From Piper betle (taxonomy: Eukaryota > Streptophyta > Magnoliopsida > Piperales > Piperaceae), in assembly GCA_033002965.1 (NCBI GenBank), contig JAURVB010010404.1, positions 1 through 64,000 of the forward strand: a stretch of DNA of 64,000 nucleotides. Reading direction: 5' to 3'. Position numbers and translations under genes: made by a program. Below are positions 1-11,870 of the stretch, one piece after another. Under the pieces are notes generated by a model that was not told the origin of the DNA, made no database searches, and saw only the letters and a list, made by a program, of their open reading frames with translations. The stretch's first letter is position 1. Every line of letters begins with the position of its first letter.

Positions 1-204
1 AGATAATAATGGAATGTCGCGGTAGATTGTTATGTTTTGTCGTATTTTTGATAAAAATATTTATATACCTTTGTTGTGGACAGGTTGGCCCTTTTTGCAC
101 TTTTAGGGGAAACTTTGTCCGTTTTTACTGTAGTAGTATATATTTTCTTTTGGTTTCTCATTTATTGTTTTGTCTTGTTTTGCTTGTACATCATAGCATG
201 CATA

Positions 205-382
205 TAGGACCGCGTTAGAACCCAATTGTTCCCATTCATGCATTTCATGTTTGCATCTCCATCTTGAGATGCCGAGGGCAGATCCAGGTCAGCTTAACCG
301 AACCCAGTAGATTAGCGAACGGTTCGGTCGCCGGTGATATTTCCAGGTCGGTTCACGGGTGAGCCGAAATGGGGTGTTACAT
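205..382 (+). repeat. LTR end fragment (long-LTR retrotransposon family)
   Basis: This stretch ends in GGGGTGTTACA, the same terminal sequence that, in the opposite orientation, borders the 3.2-kb LTR at 43566. The part at 205-335 reappears in reverse orientation at 59085-59215. It reads as the 3' tip of a plus-oriented LTR abutting another copy. The upstream 1-204 holds nothing I recognise. Confidence 0.5.
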
Positions 383-1299
383 AAGAGATGACTCTCATGT
401 TTAATAAAATCAATCATATATCCTTCAGCATTAGAATCATCCATAATAACACTAATCAGGAGTTGTAAGCCTCGGTTTAAACATCGTCCCATTCTGACTT
501 GGCTTATGCCTCAATATTTTTATACTATCTCATGCTCGAGAAATCCATTCTACTAAAGCTCTCTATATCCTCTATATAACTCCTAGCCTTGAGTACTGAG
601 GTTGAGTACTCTTAGGTAGTTACCTTCAATACCCTTTTAAATTACATGTTCGAATGTGCGTTGTACTAAACAATACCTGCAAACCTCCATGTTTCTCCTA
701 GTGTGAAGAAACTCAAAATACAAAGTTTTTAGGATCCCTCGGGAATGGAACAACCCTCTAATTAGTTTAGAGCCTACTGTGTCTTGTATGTACACCCGCT
801 CATGGTACATGTAAGCCGGTTTCACCATCTTGAATCTCACTAAAAACTCAATAAATTTATACATAGGCCTGAGAAATGAATTATATACATATGCCCAAAG
901 GCAACTTGCGGTGGATCTTATTTTCGAAATTAGACTCAAGGGATCTCATTCTCAAAAGTTATTAATCACAAAAATAAAATACGTCTAAATGGCCTATGTT
1001 AAGTGGGGTGCGATAAAATAAATATTAAACACATCTCGCAATATAGAAATCAAATAAACAATAGAATATAGCGATGAAAACTAATAAGAGTCCTAACGGT
1101 TGTGTGGTCCAAGCTCTAAGTGTACCGTCTCAATTACGATGATCTCGGACTCCGAAACATACATCGAAACCAACTATTAAATAAAATACTGACATCTCGA
1201 TATGATGCATGCTTGTAGTATGTACTCACATCATCAATATCATACTAAAGAAAACATTGATAAACATACCCACAACTCAACATCCATCATGCAAATCGA

Positions 1300-1800
1300 G
1301 ACATAATAAAGAAAATGACTAATAAATAAATAACTAAACAAGTTCATGGATAGATAGATAAATAATAAATACATGAAAATAGATAATACTCTAGTCATAA
1401 AATAATAATATAATTATACCATATAAATTTACGGCTAAACACGAGTAAATATTAATATATACTTGTGTAAGTAAACATATAAATAAATAATTAAATAAAT
1501 GAATAATAATTTAATAAATAAATAAATAGTTAATATTAATTAATCATGAATAATAATATCATCATAGCTATCCATTACGAATTACATAATTAAATATAAA
1601 TAAATAATAACATACATGCAACGAATAAATAGATAAATAAATAAGTATATACAATTTAGTAAATATAAGCAAGACTAACATTAATAAGTAAATATATCAT
1701 TAATAATAATAAATAATCATGTAAACATTCATCATATATGATAAACATATAAAAATGAATAAATAATAAATAAATAAATAAAAATATTTATAATGTTAAA
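1300..1800. repeat. AT-rich AAATAAAT/AATA low-complexity tract
   Basis: Dense imperfect AATA/AAATAAAT repeats with almost no G or C. The matching tract lies at 44690-45350 in the related LTR, so this is an intrinsic part of that LTR family and not an independent microsatellite. Confidence 0.8.
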
Positions 1801-2359
1801 ATATGCTAAAGAGTGTGAATATGCATCTAAACTAATTTTGGGTGTTTCGAATTGACGAAAATGGTCAAAATATGGGCAAAAATAAGTTAAAAATGAGTTG
1901 AATTGGATCAACTATACTGAACCAAACTTAGTCAAGCTAAATCAACTTGGTTCGGGTTGAATAAACAGGTGGGTTAGGTCAGCTGGGCTGATCTGAACTG
2001 GTGGACGCAAACACAGACCACTAGAGTAGGCGAACATGAACACGAGGCAAAAGGCTAGGCGGTGCCCGTCGCCTGAAATCATGAGTCGGAGAGGTTGTAG
2101 TTGTTGCCACTCAAGATTGACAACCCAAGCGACGAGGAACATAGTAGTGCTAACGAACAAGCAAAGTCCGAGCGCCGACTAGACAGGAAATAGCTAGAAA
2201 GCAAGGGAATCACTGCCTTGTGCAGTGGTAATCACAGCCACGACGGTGGTCATGGGTGGTCTCAAAATAAAGATCTCAGCGAAGGGAAGCTATCTAGGTG
2301 GTCAGATCGGCCAGAGTGGCTCGTCGGTGCCAAAAAATGGCTTGAACAGTGGTGACGGT

Positions 2360-2832
2360 TGTGAAATCCCTCAACTTAATCTCACATCTAATATCTACTG
2401 GGATAAGTGTGAGTGGAATATAAATCTTTAAATTGATTGACCACTATTGAAGAAATAACTTAGCCTCATTATATTGCATTGTGGGCTGGGTCGTTACAAA
2501 TGGTATCAGAGCTTTCTGGTTCTGTGTTAAATGGTGGTTCCTGGTTCAGTGTTAGATGGTGGAATAGACTAAGGACGTTGGCTAGGTTTCCGATCACAGG
2601 CCAAAGAAGGTTAGTGAGCTAGGGTTCGCAACAGGCTAAGTGTAGGAATTTCGGGGACAAAATTTCCTAGGGTGAACTTAGTCTCACATCTAATACCTAA
2701 TAAGATAAGATCCTATTATATAAGTGGGAACGAACTATAGATCTTTAACTTAGTTGGAAACTATTAAAGTAGTTAAAAACTGTTCAAGAAATGACTTAAT
2801 CTATTATGTTGCACTTTGGGCTCGGTTGTTAT
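2360..2832 (+). mobile_element. degenerate TRIM (miniature LTR retrotransposon)
   Basis: The first repeat runs from TGTGAAATCCC (2360) to CGTTACA (2498). It is followed directly by AATGGTATCAGAGC, a primer-binding site complementary to initiator tRNA-Met (2499-2512). A second, 5'-truncated repeat runs from about 2671 to 2832 and ends GGTTGTTATA. It belongs to the same family as the intact element at 57612-58077. It is nested in the LTR copy at 383-3420. I could not find a clean target duplication, consistent with an older, damaged insertion. Confidence 0.65.
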
Positions 2833-3420
2833 AATAGTGGTGGAATACCGATAGAGAAAATCTATCACCTGCAGCAACTGCGGCAGGGCCGGTGGTGGTG
2901 ACTGGTATGGGATGATAGCTGGCTGCTAGGCGGTCATTGGTGGTGCTAGTCTAGTAGCCGGGGGTAGGGCTGAAACCTTGCTGGCCGCGAGCAGAAGCAG
3001 GGACAGTGCTAGGGTTGGAAATCATCTAAAATCGTAGAAAACTCTCTTAAAAATAATTGGGTAAAGCTAGGATTGACGTGAACAGTTTTAATCTTGCCAC
3101 ATGGCACACTTGACCGTCTGACAAATTGTGGTCCTAGTAGGGCCCACCTAAGTGAGCCTCAAAACCCTAAATTCAATCGAGTGAAAATCTATGACTTGTA
3201 TATATGAATAACTCATATTATGCTGTAGCATTAATTGAAATTATCATTTACATGTCAAGCATACTCAACCACTATAACATGATCGTACGGTCATCTAGGC
3301 CCATACACATGGTATAAAAACTGGTCCAGTTCGAGCGCCCACTTGAATTAACTCGAGATTAGTCCAAACCGGAGAAAATTATAAGCAAGTAAAACCCTAA
3401 CCGAAAGCTGAGGTTTTACA

Positions 3421-5335
3421 ATGGTACAATATTTAAAACTATGGACAGGCCCTTTCCTCTCATGTTGTAGGGATCAAGTCTTCCTCCACTTGACGACGGC
3501 CTTGCTCTTCTAATTATTCTGGTTTAGCGAGATATTATCAAGAGAGCGTTTGGAACAGCTACGAAAACATTTATTTTTTGTGTAACAAAGGCTCGATTTT
3601 TGAAGAACTTAACTTGAACCGGCATTTTTTGGGACCAAAAATATTGCAGTGACGAATTTATATCCATTTCATTGACCCCAATGGCATCCAGTGCTCCTTT
3701 AAGGAATGTCTGTCGGCAGTCATATAGTTTCAAAAGACGATTCATGAATACTCATGGCTATCTTAATGAGGGTCATCAAGTGTAAGACAAGATTTAGAAA
3801 TAAGTTGGATCAATCAATTTACACTAGTCTGTATGTGCACTTTTAGGAACTGGCCAAAACAACTTTTGAGATTTGTTCTCTTGGGCTATGGATGATTGGT
3901 CATTTTAGTCTTGGATTAGATGAGAATGATGAATTAATCAGATCACTAATGAGACATGGAGGACCTCACTTCGTCTTTTTGGTGAGTAAGTGGCAGGATT
4001 CATATGTACTTGGCTAAGTTTTTCGATGTCTCTAATGACATCAGACTTGTGTAAGACAACGTTTGCTTATAAAAATGTTTAAGCTAGATAAAGGACATGG
4101 TTCGATAATTAATTAGCAAAGGTGCCGACTAGTAATGGTGTTATGTACACTCCAACGAGTGATCTTTGCTTGATATTTGTTGTCTGATCACTTCAAATGA
4201 AGATGATTAGAAGGTATAATTAGGCAGGGAAATTAGGAGAGGATGCATCTCTCCATTCTAACTAACGTTAATAGAAGTATTTTAAAATTAGAAATCCTAA
4301 TCAACTCGGTTTGCTTTTGCTAACTGTTGTCTCCAACTAGTTAGGTGAGAATTTGATCGGTTTTATGCAGTGCAAATAGTACATCAAGCATCCATTGTGT
4401 CTCTCTACCAAGTTCCGACTATAGATATTAGGACTTTTTCCCACTAATTGCAACAAGTTTTTTTAGTGTTTTATTTATCTATTTGTGTGTGTGGCTAAAA
4501 CATCGGAGTAAACCAGAATCAAGTTTGTTTTGTTTGTAGGTCAAATAGAGCTAATTAATACCTAATTTGATTTAATTTCGAGTCGAGTTCAAACCGGTTT
4601 AACTTGTATTTATCGATACTCATTCTTTTGTATAACTTATATGAAAATTTAATTTTAAAATCAAGATATCTCAAATTAATATAGTTATGCCTAAAAAATA
4701 ATTTGAACATGCAAATTTTTATCTAAAATTATTGCTAATTATATCCTGCACTTTTATAATTTAATTAAATTTCCCTATAGAAATCTAATTACATGTGGCC
4801 ATGCCAAAAGTCTCATATTTTTATATAAAAAAGGATCGAGCTTCAAGTACTCAAGCAAAAACAAGCCAAACCCGACTCATTAACCTCGAGTCAAGCTTTA
4901 AATTGATTTTTTTTTCGAGTCGCGGACTTGAATCGTGCTTAATTGAGCCTTGATTGATCAGCGCTACCCAATCTACAAGGGCTTTGACGCCACAGGCCTT
5001 AAGATAACTCATGGGCTTTACATCGTGGGCCTTGGGCTTCGAGCACAGGTCATGTGGGCTCATGGGTTATGTGGGTGCTCAGACTTCTATGTAATAAAAA
5101 CTCGGTCATTTGTGTGATAAATAAATTTGCATAGTTCTATCCGAATAAGCCTACGTAACCCCCTTAGGTTGACAAATAATTGAGATTAATAGTTCATTAT
5201 TGTACTATGGGCTTTATATAGGAAACAAAAAGGTTCGAAGTCTACTAATTTTATAACAATTTATCATTTTAAATGCTATATTATCCATATACTATTAAAG
5301 TAAAATAAATACTAAGGATTTATATTAGAATTGAG
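3421..5335. other. intergenic, no confident gene
   Basis: AT-rich spacer. A 73-codon minus-strand open frame at 3524-3745 begins MNRLLKLYDC and has protein-like composition without repeats. I do not recognise it and see no flanking exons, so I do not call it a gene. Around 4540-4900 there is TCGAG-rich sequence resembling the hAT-type repeats elsewhere in the window. Confidence 0.4.
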
Positions 5336-5520
5336 TCGGTTCGAACCGAGTTTTAGTCAATTTAGTCATATAACTCGAAACCGACTCGATCATAACCAAA
5401 TCAAGTTGAATTTTTTAACATTGAGCTTCGAGTTGATATTAAATTAGATTGAGTTTGAGTCAAGCTGAGTCAAGTCATAAAAACTCGCGAGCTAGTTCGG
5501 CGCGTGCTTGGCCCTAGTGG
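5336..5520. repeat. TCGAG-rich repeat, possible hAT-type remnant
   Basis: The sequence is rich in CTCGA/GAGTC words and ends GAGCTAGTTCGG...CCCTA. This is similar in style to the right end of the hAT MITE at 37856-38414 (GAGCTAGCTCGC...CCCTA). No matching left terminus or target duplication was found, so the assignment is tentative. The spacer from 5521 to 5980 shows nothing else. Confidence 0.3.
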
Positions 5521-5980
5521 GAATGCAAAATGATGATATGGAATCATTGATCATTGTTCCAAATTACTCATTAGGCAACTAATCCACATACTTATTAGTA
5601 TTTTTCGTTCATGGTCGCCGCCATTTCATGTACAAAAACTTTGTACTGCACTAACTAGTACAGTCAAAATAGGCATATAAATTAATTTACTAAAAATCAC
5701 TTCACAATGAATATATGTCTAGCTAGCTTATGTAAGTAGATGGATAATTCAGCAATTATTTCTTTGTCCCTCTGTGGCTGCTTTTAGCTAGCTTTGTATT
5801 TTTTTATCATGTAGTTCATGTTTCATAATGTTGATTACAAATATAAACCCACAATATTTGCGAAGGTAAACACTCAGTTTATTAATTTGCAAATCACATG
5901 AAAATACAAACACACAATTTATTCGGTGATCAGAAGAATTAATGCATCATAAGATTGGGGCTATATTTGATCACTTCGTT

Positions 5981-6728
5981 TCAGAAATTGGACTTGATGA
6001 GATCAACAATCTTCTTGTCAACTTGGAAGGCCTTGGCCAGAATATCATCAGAGATTGCTGGATTCGACCCGAAGACGGAGTTAGCAATGGTGATCGTCCC
6101 CGGATTCTGGCTGCTCAGGCCGGCAAAGACGACGGCCGGGGTGTTACCCAGATTGAACTGGAAGTGAATGAGTCCAATTGGGAAGACAAACACATCTCCC
6201 TTGTGAAGTACCTTGCTTATGAGCTTATTATCAGGGTTAGATGTGACGAAACCTACATATAACGTACCTTCAACGACCACAAGTATCTCAGTGCCTCTAG
6301 GATGTGTGTGGGGAGGGTTTTGCCCATACGGGGAATAGTCTATCCTGACCATAGAGATGCCCAGTGTGTTTAGCCCCACAGTGTTGTTCACATTGACCGC
6401 AGTCACCGTCGACCCGACGGGATTCGTCGGAATCCGGCGGGTATCGAGGCCGGAGAAGAAGAAGTCGTCGGGGGTGACCTTTGCCGGGTCCTTACAAACA
6501 AATCCGTTAACCCGTACTGCATGAAATGACAATGTAGTTGTACATTAGTGTTAACATTTCCCATGGTACGAACATTTGAGTGAAAACAAAAACAAAAAAC
6601 AAAATGTACATACTTGGTGACGTCTTGTCTGCAACACAAAAGTCTTGGAGGGGACTTGGGTCATAAGCTAAGCAAGGCGAAATTGAGATCATAACTATGA
6701 AGAGAACACCAAGGAATGGGGGAGCCAT
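5981..6728 (-). CDS. germin-like protein (cupin), two exons
   Basis: Secreted apoplastic cupin of the germin-like family; members have been reported with Mn-dependent oxidase or superoxide dismutase activity, but which one applies here cannot be told. Exons: 6614-6728 and 5981-6516, with a GTATGT donor and a TTTCATGCAG acceptor, giving 216 residues, normal for the family. Residues 1-21 form a signal peptide ending PCLA. Cys31 and Cys46 match the conserved disulphide pair. Germin box 1 supplies metal ligands His108, His110 and Glu115 (HTHPRGTE). Box 2 supplies His156 within [11 protein letters not shown]. An N-glycosylation site NNT lies at 82-84 and a KGD motif at 144-146. In box 1 a Tyr-Gly pair (102-103) stands where the family usually has Gly-Gly. 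The frame is intact, unlike several neighbours. Neighbours are intergenic spacer and a tRNA gene. Confidence 0.93.
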
Positions 6729-6795
6729 TTTTGGTATCTAAGAAGCTGGGCTTGTGTACTATCTATCGGCTGTAAAAAGCGCTGGTTAGGAGCTC

Positions 6796-6805
6796 CTATA
6801 TATAG
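6796..6805 (-). promoter_or_regulatory. TATA box of the germin-like gene
   Basis: The minus strand reads CTATATATAG about 70 bases upstream of the germin-like ATG, a normal plant TATA position for a short leader. No further cis element was assigned. Confidence 0.6.
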
Positions 6806-7681
6806 TAGTAGTGGTGGATATGGATTGTTCAAAAGTCAACGAATTGAAGTGGTCATTAGTCGAATCTTGCAATTTATAACTCAACACTAACTATTTAAAT
6901 AGTCAGCAAATTATGTTTAATGATTAGAGAGAAAATGACTAGTGAACATCTCTATCTTATAATTCAGTTTTCTTAGTTTTTTACCCACCAATTCAAATCA
7001 CAAACATACATGTGAGTAAAACTCGCAATGAGCTGAGCCGAGCCTGACCTTGGTTTGAGAGCCGTACTGGGTGGTCAGCTAGGGTTCGGATTGTTTTATG
7101 AGTTATGTCCAGTCAAGCTAGCTTGGCGTTTCGGCTCATTACCAGGCCTAAAAATCTATTTAACCATCACATCTTTTGAAAAATAAAAATAAAAATGCAT
7201 CACTTCTGGACATGTATGTCTCACATATTTAAAAAATACATACCTAAGGAATCAAAATTGCACATGTTAAAGATTGACATTCATAAGATAATATCAACTT
7301 GCTAATTGTTTCCAACGCATACTCCGCAATGGCCCAATGACAAAAGCTTACAGCAACTGGTTGGTGTACCGAATAGTACTTCTTCAACCTGTAGGCAAGT
7401 TATTGTGCTCATCAAAACTACTGCTTACCATGTAGGAACTGCTTTAAATTTTTGATTCTCTGCAGGCTATCGATGCCATCACGCCAATTATGTATAGATC
7501 AAGACTGAAACTGTGCATTACAAAGATCAGCTCGTATAGGATGCATACAAATTTGATGGAAAAGAATATTCAAAATAATTAGGTAATTAGGCATGTAAGA
7601 ACATATTCCAAGTACATTGGTTGAGGCAAACATCTTTGTAGAGTAGATGATGCAAACGTGATCTGTTTTCGTGGAGGAAAG

Positions 7682-7687
7682 AAAAAA
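7682..7687 (-). terminator. Pol III terminator of tRNA-Asp
   Basis: A run of six T on the minus strand starts 5 bases after the discriminator base of the tRNA, as expected for RNA polymerase III termination. Confidence 0.8.
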
Positions 7688-7691
7688 GGAA

Positions 7692-7763
7692 CGCCGTTGC
7701 CGGGGATCGAACCCGGGTCACCCGCGTGACAGGCGGGAATACTTACCACTATACTACAACGAC
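7692..7763 (-). tRNA. tRNA-Asp (anticodon GTC)
   Basis: 72-nt nuclear-type tRNA, no intron. The acceptor stem GTCGTTG pairs with CAACGGC with one T-G pair, and the discriminator is G. The A box (TAGTATAGTGG) and B box (GGTTCGATCCC) internal promoters are intact. The anticodon GTC is at 7728-7730, and the anticodon and T stems pair fully. CCA is not encoded, as expected. The sequence is undamaged and followed by a T6 terminator, so it is likely functional. Confidence 0.97.
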
Positions 7764-10700
7764 TTGTTGGTCCTTGCGTAGTTTTATATATTTACATTAC
7801 CTTTAATACTAGGTGCATTCATCGTTTTTGTTAAAAAACACAATCATTTCATATATTATTATTAATAAGTTGGGATTTGTGGTTTTAGGCAAAATGAGGT
7901 TAACATGATAGTGTTTATTGAAAGAAATAAAAACAAAGCTATGTATAAAAAGTTGTACACTTCTTATTTTTAGAACTGTTTCATATATAACTTAAATCAT
8001 ATGCTGACGTTAACTTTGTTAAGATTGGCGGGTTGTAAGTTTGTAACTTGTAAGTACGCCTCATGATAGGTTTCATTATTCAATTCACTCATTTTGGGGC
8101 ACTCGTGCCCATATTCACAGTCTTTGTCTCAAGGCCCAATTACATACATCACACTTTACAAATTGCTAATAGCATCCGATTTTATACACACTTCTGATTT
8201 CTGAATATTTGCATTTCGTATGATATACTAGGTAAGATGTCAGGCCATATATAATATATATATTAGAAATAGACTTTAATTTTATAGAGAGATTTTCGTT
8301 GAATGATTAGATAGACTTTAATAATCTGATATATGATTTTAAAGATATATCATAATTAAATAATGAAATAAATTATAATATTTGTTCGTTTTAATTTTTT
8401 CTAATTGGTGGAATCATCAAAATACGACTTTTAACTCTCTTTTTATTAATAATTAATAAGAGAAGAATCCCATATCTCAGGACCCTATGCTTTATCAATG
8501 GGAGGGCAATCTAACAATATATGTTGAAGTGTCATTCTACCAAGAAAACGAAGCTAAATAACAAACTGGAACCATACACTGCACGCCAATGTCCTATTGA
8601 GTGAATGAATAACCATCGCTTCCTTATAAATAATAACAATACAATCAAATCCAAGCAGGATACATAAATCAACATAATAATTAATGGTAAACATGACAAC
8701 TAACATTTAATCAAATGAATGTTTTTATTTTCTTGTAGTACTCTTTATTGTCTACGCAGAACTGAGCTTGTAGATAGTCCATCATTTTCTATCCAACTTG
8801 AAAAGCTGCGGCCAATCTCTCGTCTGAAATGGTGGTTTTCAGTAGAACAAAGCATTAGCTGAGATGATCACATCTGGATTTTACCTGCTCAAATTAAGCA
8901 CCTATGGCGACTGTAGTGCTGTTAATAAGTGAGCTTAAATACCTGCATTTACAACCTTTATTTTTCATCTTTATTCCTTTAATTAAGAGATAGTCATGTT
9001 AGAAAAGAATTAATTAATTAAAATATAGTTCCAAATTCTAAATATTTATCATGTGAATTTAAAAGATAATTTTGGATTTGTCAATTAAAAAATTGTTATA
9101 TAGGTAGCTTCACAATTTTAAACCTCTTTTTGACTTAAAAAACTTATCCAATTATCCTTTATTTCATAACTTCTCAAGTCAAACTTTATAAAAATTTTTT
9201 ACTCTAAAAACTTATCTAGCCAACTCTATTCTTTGAATGACTCTCAATTGATATTACAATTGACTCAATGAATCCCTCGCGTCACCTTGAGTAGGGGTGC
9301 CTATTAGATCATGCACCTACAAAATCTGACCCGATCGAATCTTAATGGTAAGATTTTAGATAATAAATAATAGGGTTTAGGTTAAGATAAACGGACATCT
9401 GGTTAAAAATGATTGATATTTTTAAAATTAATATTTCTTAATAAAATTATCAAATATCCTATTTATATTTTTAAAATATTTTTTTACTTAGCTTAGCCTT
9501 ATATAACATATATTATTATTATATAATTTAAATATTTTTTTCAAACATGTAGTTTGAACATTTAAATGGGCATTCATTTAATAAATGGTCGGGTTTGATT
9601 TTGTCTTAATAATAAATGGTTGAGTTTGGTATAAATAATAAAAAGTTAAATGGTAAATAAATGAGTTTGTTTATAAACTTAGCTTAAATGATAGGTTTGG
9701 TTTTTGGTACTCTGTCAAACTAGTTGGACAGGCACACTGAAGGTAAAATTGGTTTTCAAAATATATGTATATTTTTTTATATTAGTAATCAATAATCTAA
9801 AATAACATAAATTATATATTTATTAATTTTAAATATCAAATATAAATATCTATTAATTTGATATATATTTTTGTTTATTGGGTTAAAAATTAATATAAAT
9901 AATTTTGAGTTAATTTGGAGTCTGACTCCATTGCCTATAAGTTGAGTTCAAAGTCCGAATTTTTTAAACTAAGGTAACTTTCAAAGCTAACCCACTTACG
10001 TTGTTGGCATAATACATCTTTTATATTGCTTATTACAATTCGCTATGACTCTCCTCTTGACAAAAAATTCGATCTTATCTTGTATGTCTTCCTACAAAAT
10101 TTCTATTTTGTTGGCCCAACAACAGGTTTTGGCAATGTGTTCAACTGCTCTGAAAAAAATGTTGTTCAATAAATGATGTACCTGCTCGACCACAAAAGTT
10201 TGATTGTGCCAAGTCAACAAACACTTCAAATAACTTTAGAAAATTGCCTTCTTGGAAAAAAACCTTAGGAAATTGTCTCTTCTGATCAGCTGTATCAATT
10301 GCTCTTTATAAATGGACCCAAATGATTCAGAAAAATCTCTCTCCCTCTCATAACAATGCAGGAGCCAAGGACTTAGTTGATCTAGTTAAATTGATACTTC
10401 AATTGTTTATATGGAATATTAATATATCTACCTTGAGAGAGAGCATATTAAAATGACACCCCACTTGCCTTTCTGAATATGGCAGAGGCATCCATACTGG
10501 TTGATTTTACTTTTACGAATACACTTTTCTCGTGTGTCTACTTATGTATTAGCAGCTTATACACTTTTTTTCCCGTTTGCTACCCTATCATAAGTATTAT
10601 AATTATCATTAAAAAATAGTAGTGAATACAATGGGATGTCAATGCTGAATCTTTTAATTTTATGTTTTCAGAAATTAGATACGAGTTAAATCATTCCAAA

Positions 10701-11870
10701 ATGGTATGCACAATTATATCCTAATTTATGCAATTATTATGTTCTATCCTAAGCTAATCCAAAAGCACGTGGTGTGCATAAAATATCCTAATTTCTTTCT
10801 CAAATCACCTCATCCTCCATGATCCTCAAAAATCCATTTCTCAACTCGCTGCACTAATCTACTTCTTAAGAAAATGGAATACTAAACTCGTTACATATAT
10901 TGGTTAGTTCAAAGGCTATTATTGCTGGAAGATTTCCTGCAATTGTCCTTAATCTGAAATATCTAATCATAAAGATAATCCAAATTTATAGATATTTAAA
11001 AAAACAAAACACTTCCTCCCCTCTCCCTCGTCACCCGCCCCTCCTCTTCTCCGTTGTTATAATATATATATATATATATATATCATAACAGTATGCATAA
11101 AAGTTGGTGTGGTAGCCATAGATTTGAAGTTTCCTCTCCTACGATTGCATTAAAATCAGATACATTCATGTAACCAGTGCAAACTGATAATATAAATTAT
11201 CTTTTAATATTTAATTTAAATTAAAGTCATATAATTATCTTAACAAATATTAAATTGAATATGAAATAAATAATTTTGAAAGCTCAATTTTATTCCTCCA
11301 TCCAATATGATGACTCTAATATTATTTGCACAGCTCACTAATGCTTTTTTAAGGAAGTTAGTAGACATGTGTTCTAACCTTGAAAAATTAATTACCCAAA
11401 AAATAAAAGGAGAAATTAATACCCTAGGAGATTTAATTAATTAAAAAAATTATTATAGCCTATCTCTCCAATTAATTAAATTATGATCGATGCTAAAAGC
11501 CCGAGTTAATTAGAAATTACATTTAAGATATTAAATTATTAAATCCCTATCCGATTATTTAACTAGAATTTATTTATAAAATTAAAATTTATCTTTAATA
11601 TTTAAAATTTTAATTTAACCAAGTTAAGATAACTTAAGAAACTAATTAGATCCCATAGCATAGGTTTTGGAGTGTCCATTGTAATAAACATCTCCTCGTT
11701 GGCCCCATCAAACGTCTTTACGCACACCCGGTTGGTTGGTGAGACAGACAATCGCCGACGAAAAATACAGGAATGAAATTTCCATTTTCGGCGCCAAACG
11801 CCACCAACCATTTTATAGTGAGACGCGAGAGCCCCCGAAAAATACGATCCCTCCCCCGAGTTCTCCGTCC
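7764..11870. other. long AT-rich intergenic region
   Basis: No gene, RNA or well-bounded transposon was recognised in about 4.1 kb. A TAGGGGTGCC word near 9293 resembles an hAT terminus, but no partner end was found. A TA dinucleotide run lies at about 11061-11084. A minus-strand open frame at 11602-11811 overlaps the start of the next gene and is not supported. Confidence 0.6.

Larger units (their letters stand above)
383..3420 (-). mobile_element. degraded long LTR, minus-oriented copy
   Basis: The region matches the LTR at 43566-46771 in the same order: the block around 560-960 (also present at 59480-59900), the block around 1195-1260 with GATGCATGC, an AT-rich middle of AAATAAAT-type repeats, a GC-richer block near 1980-2340, and the end TTTTACA at 3420. 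On the minus strand it therefore starts TGTAAAACC. A TRIM sits inside it at about 2360-2832. No coding capacity is visible. The outer end is truncated or rearranged against the fragment at 205-382. Confidence 0.6.
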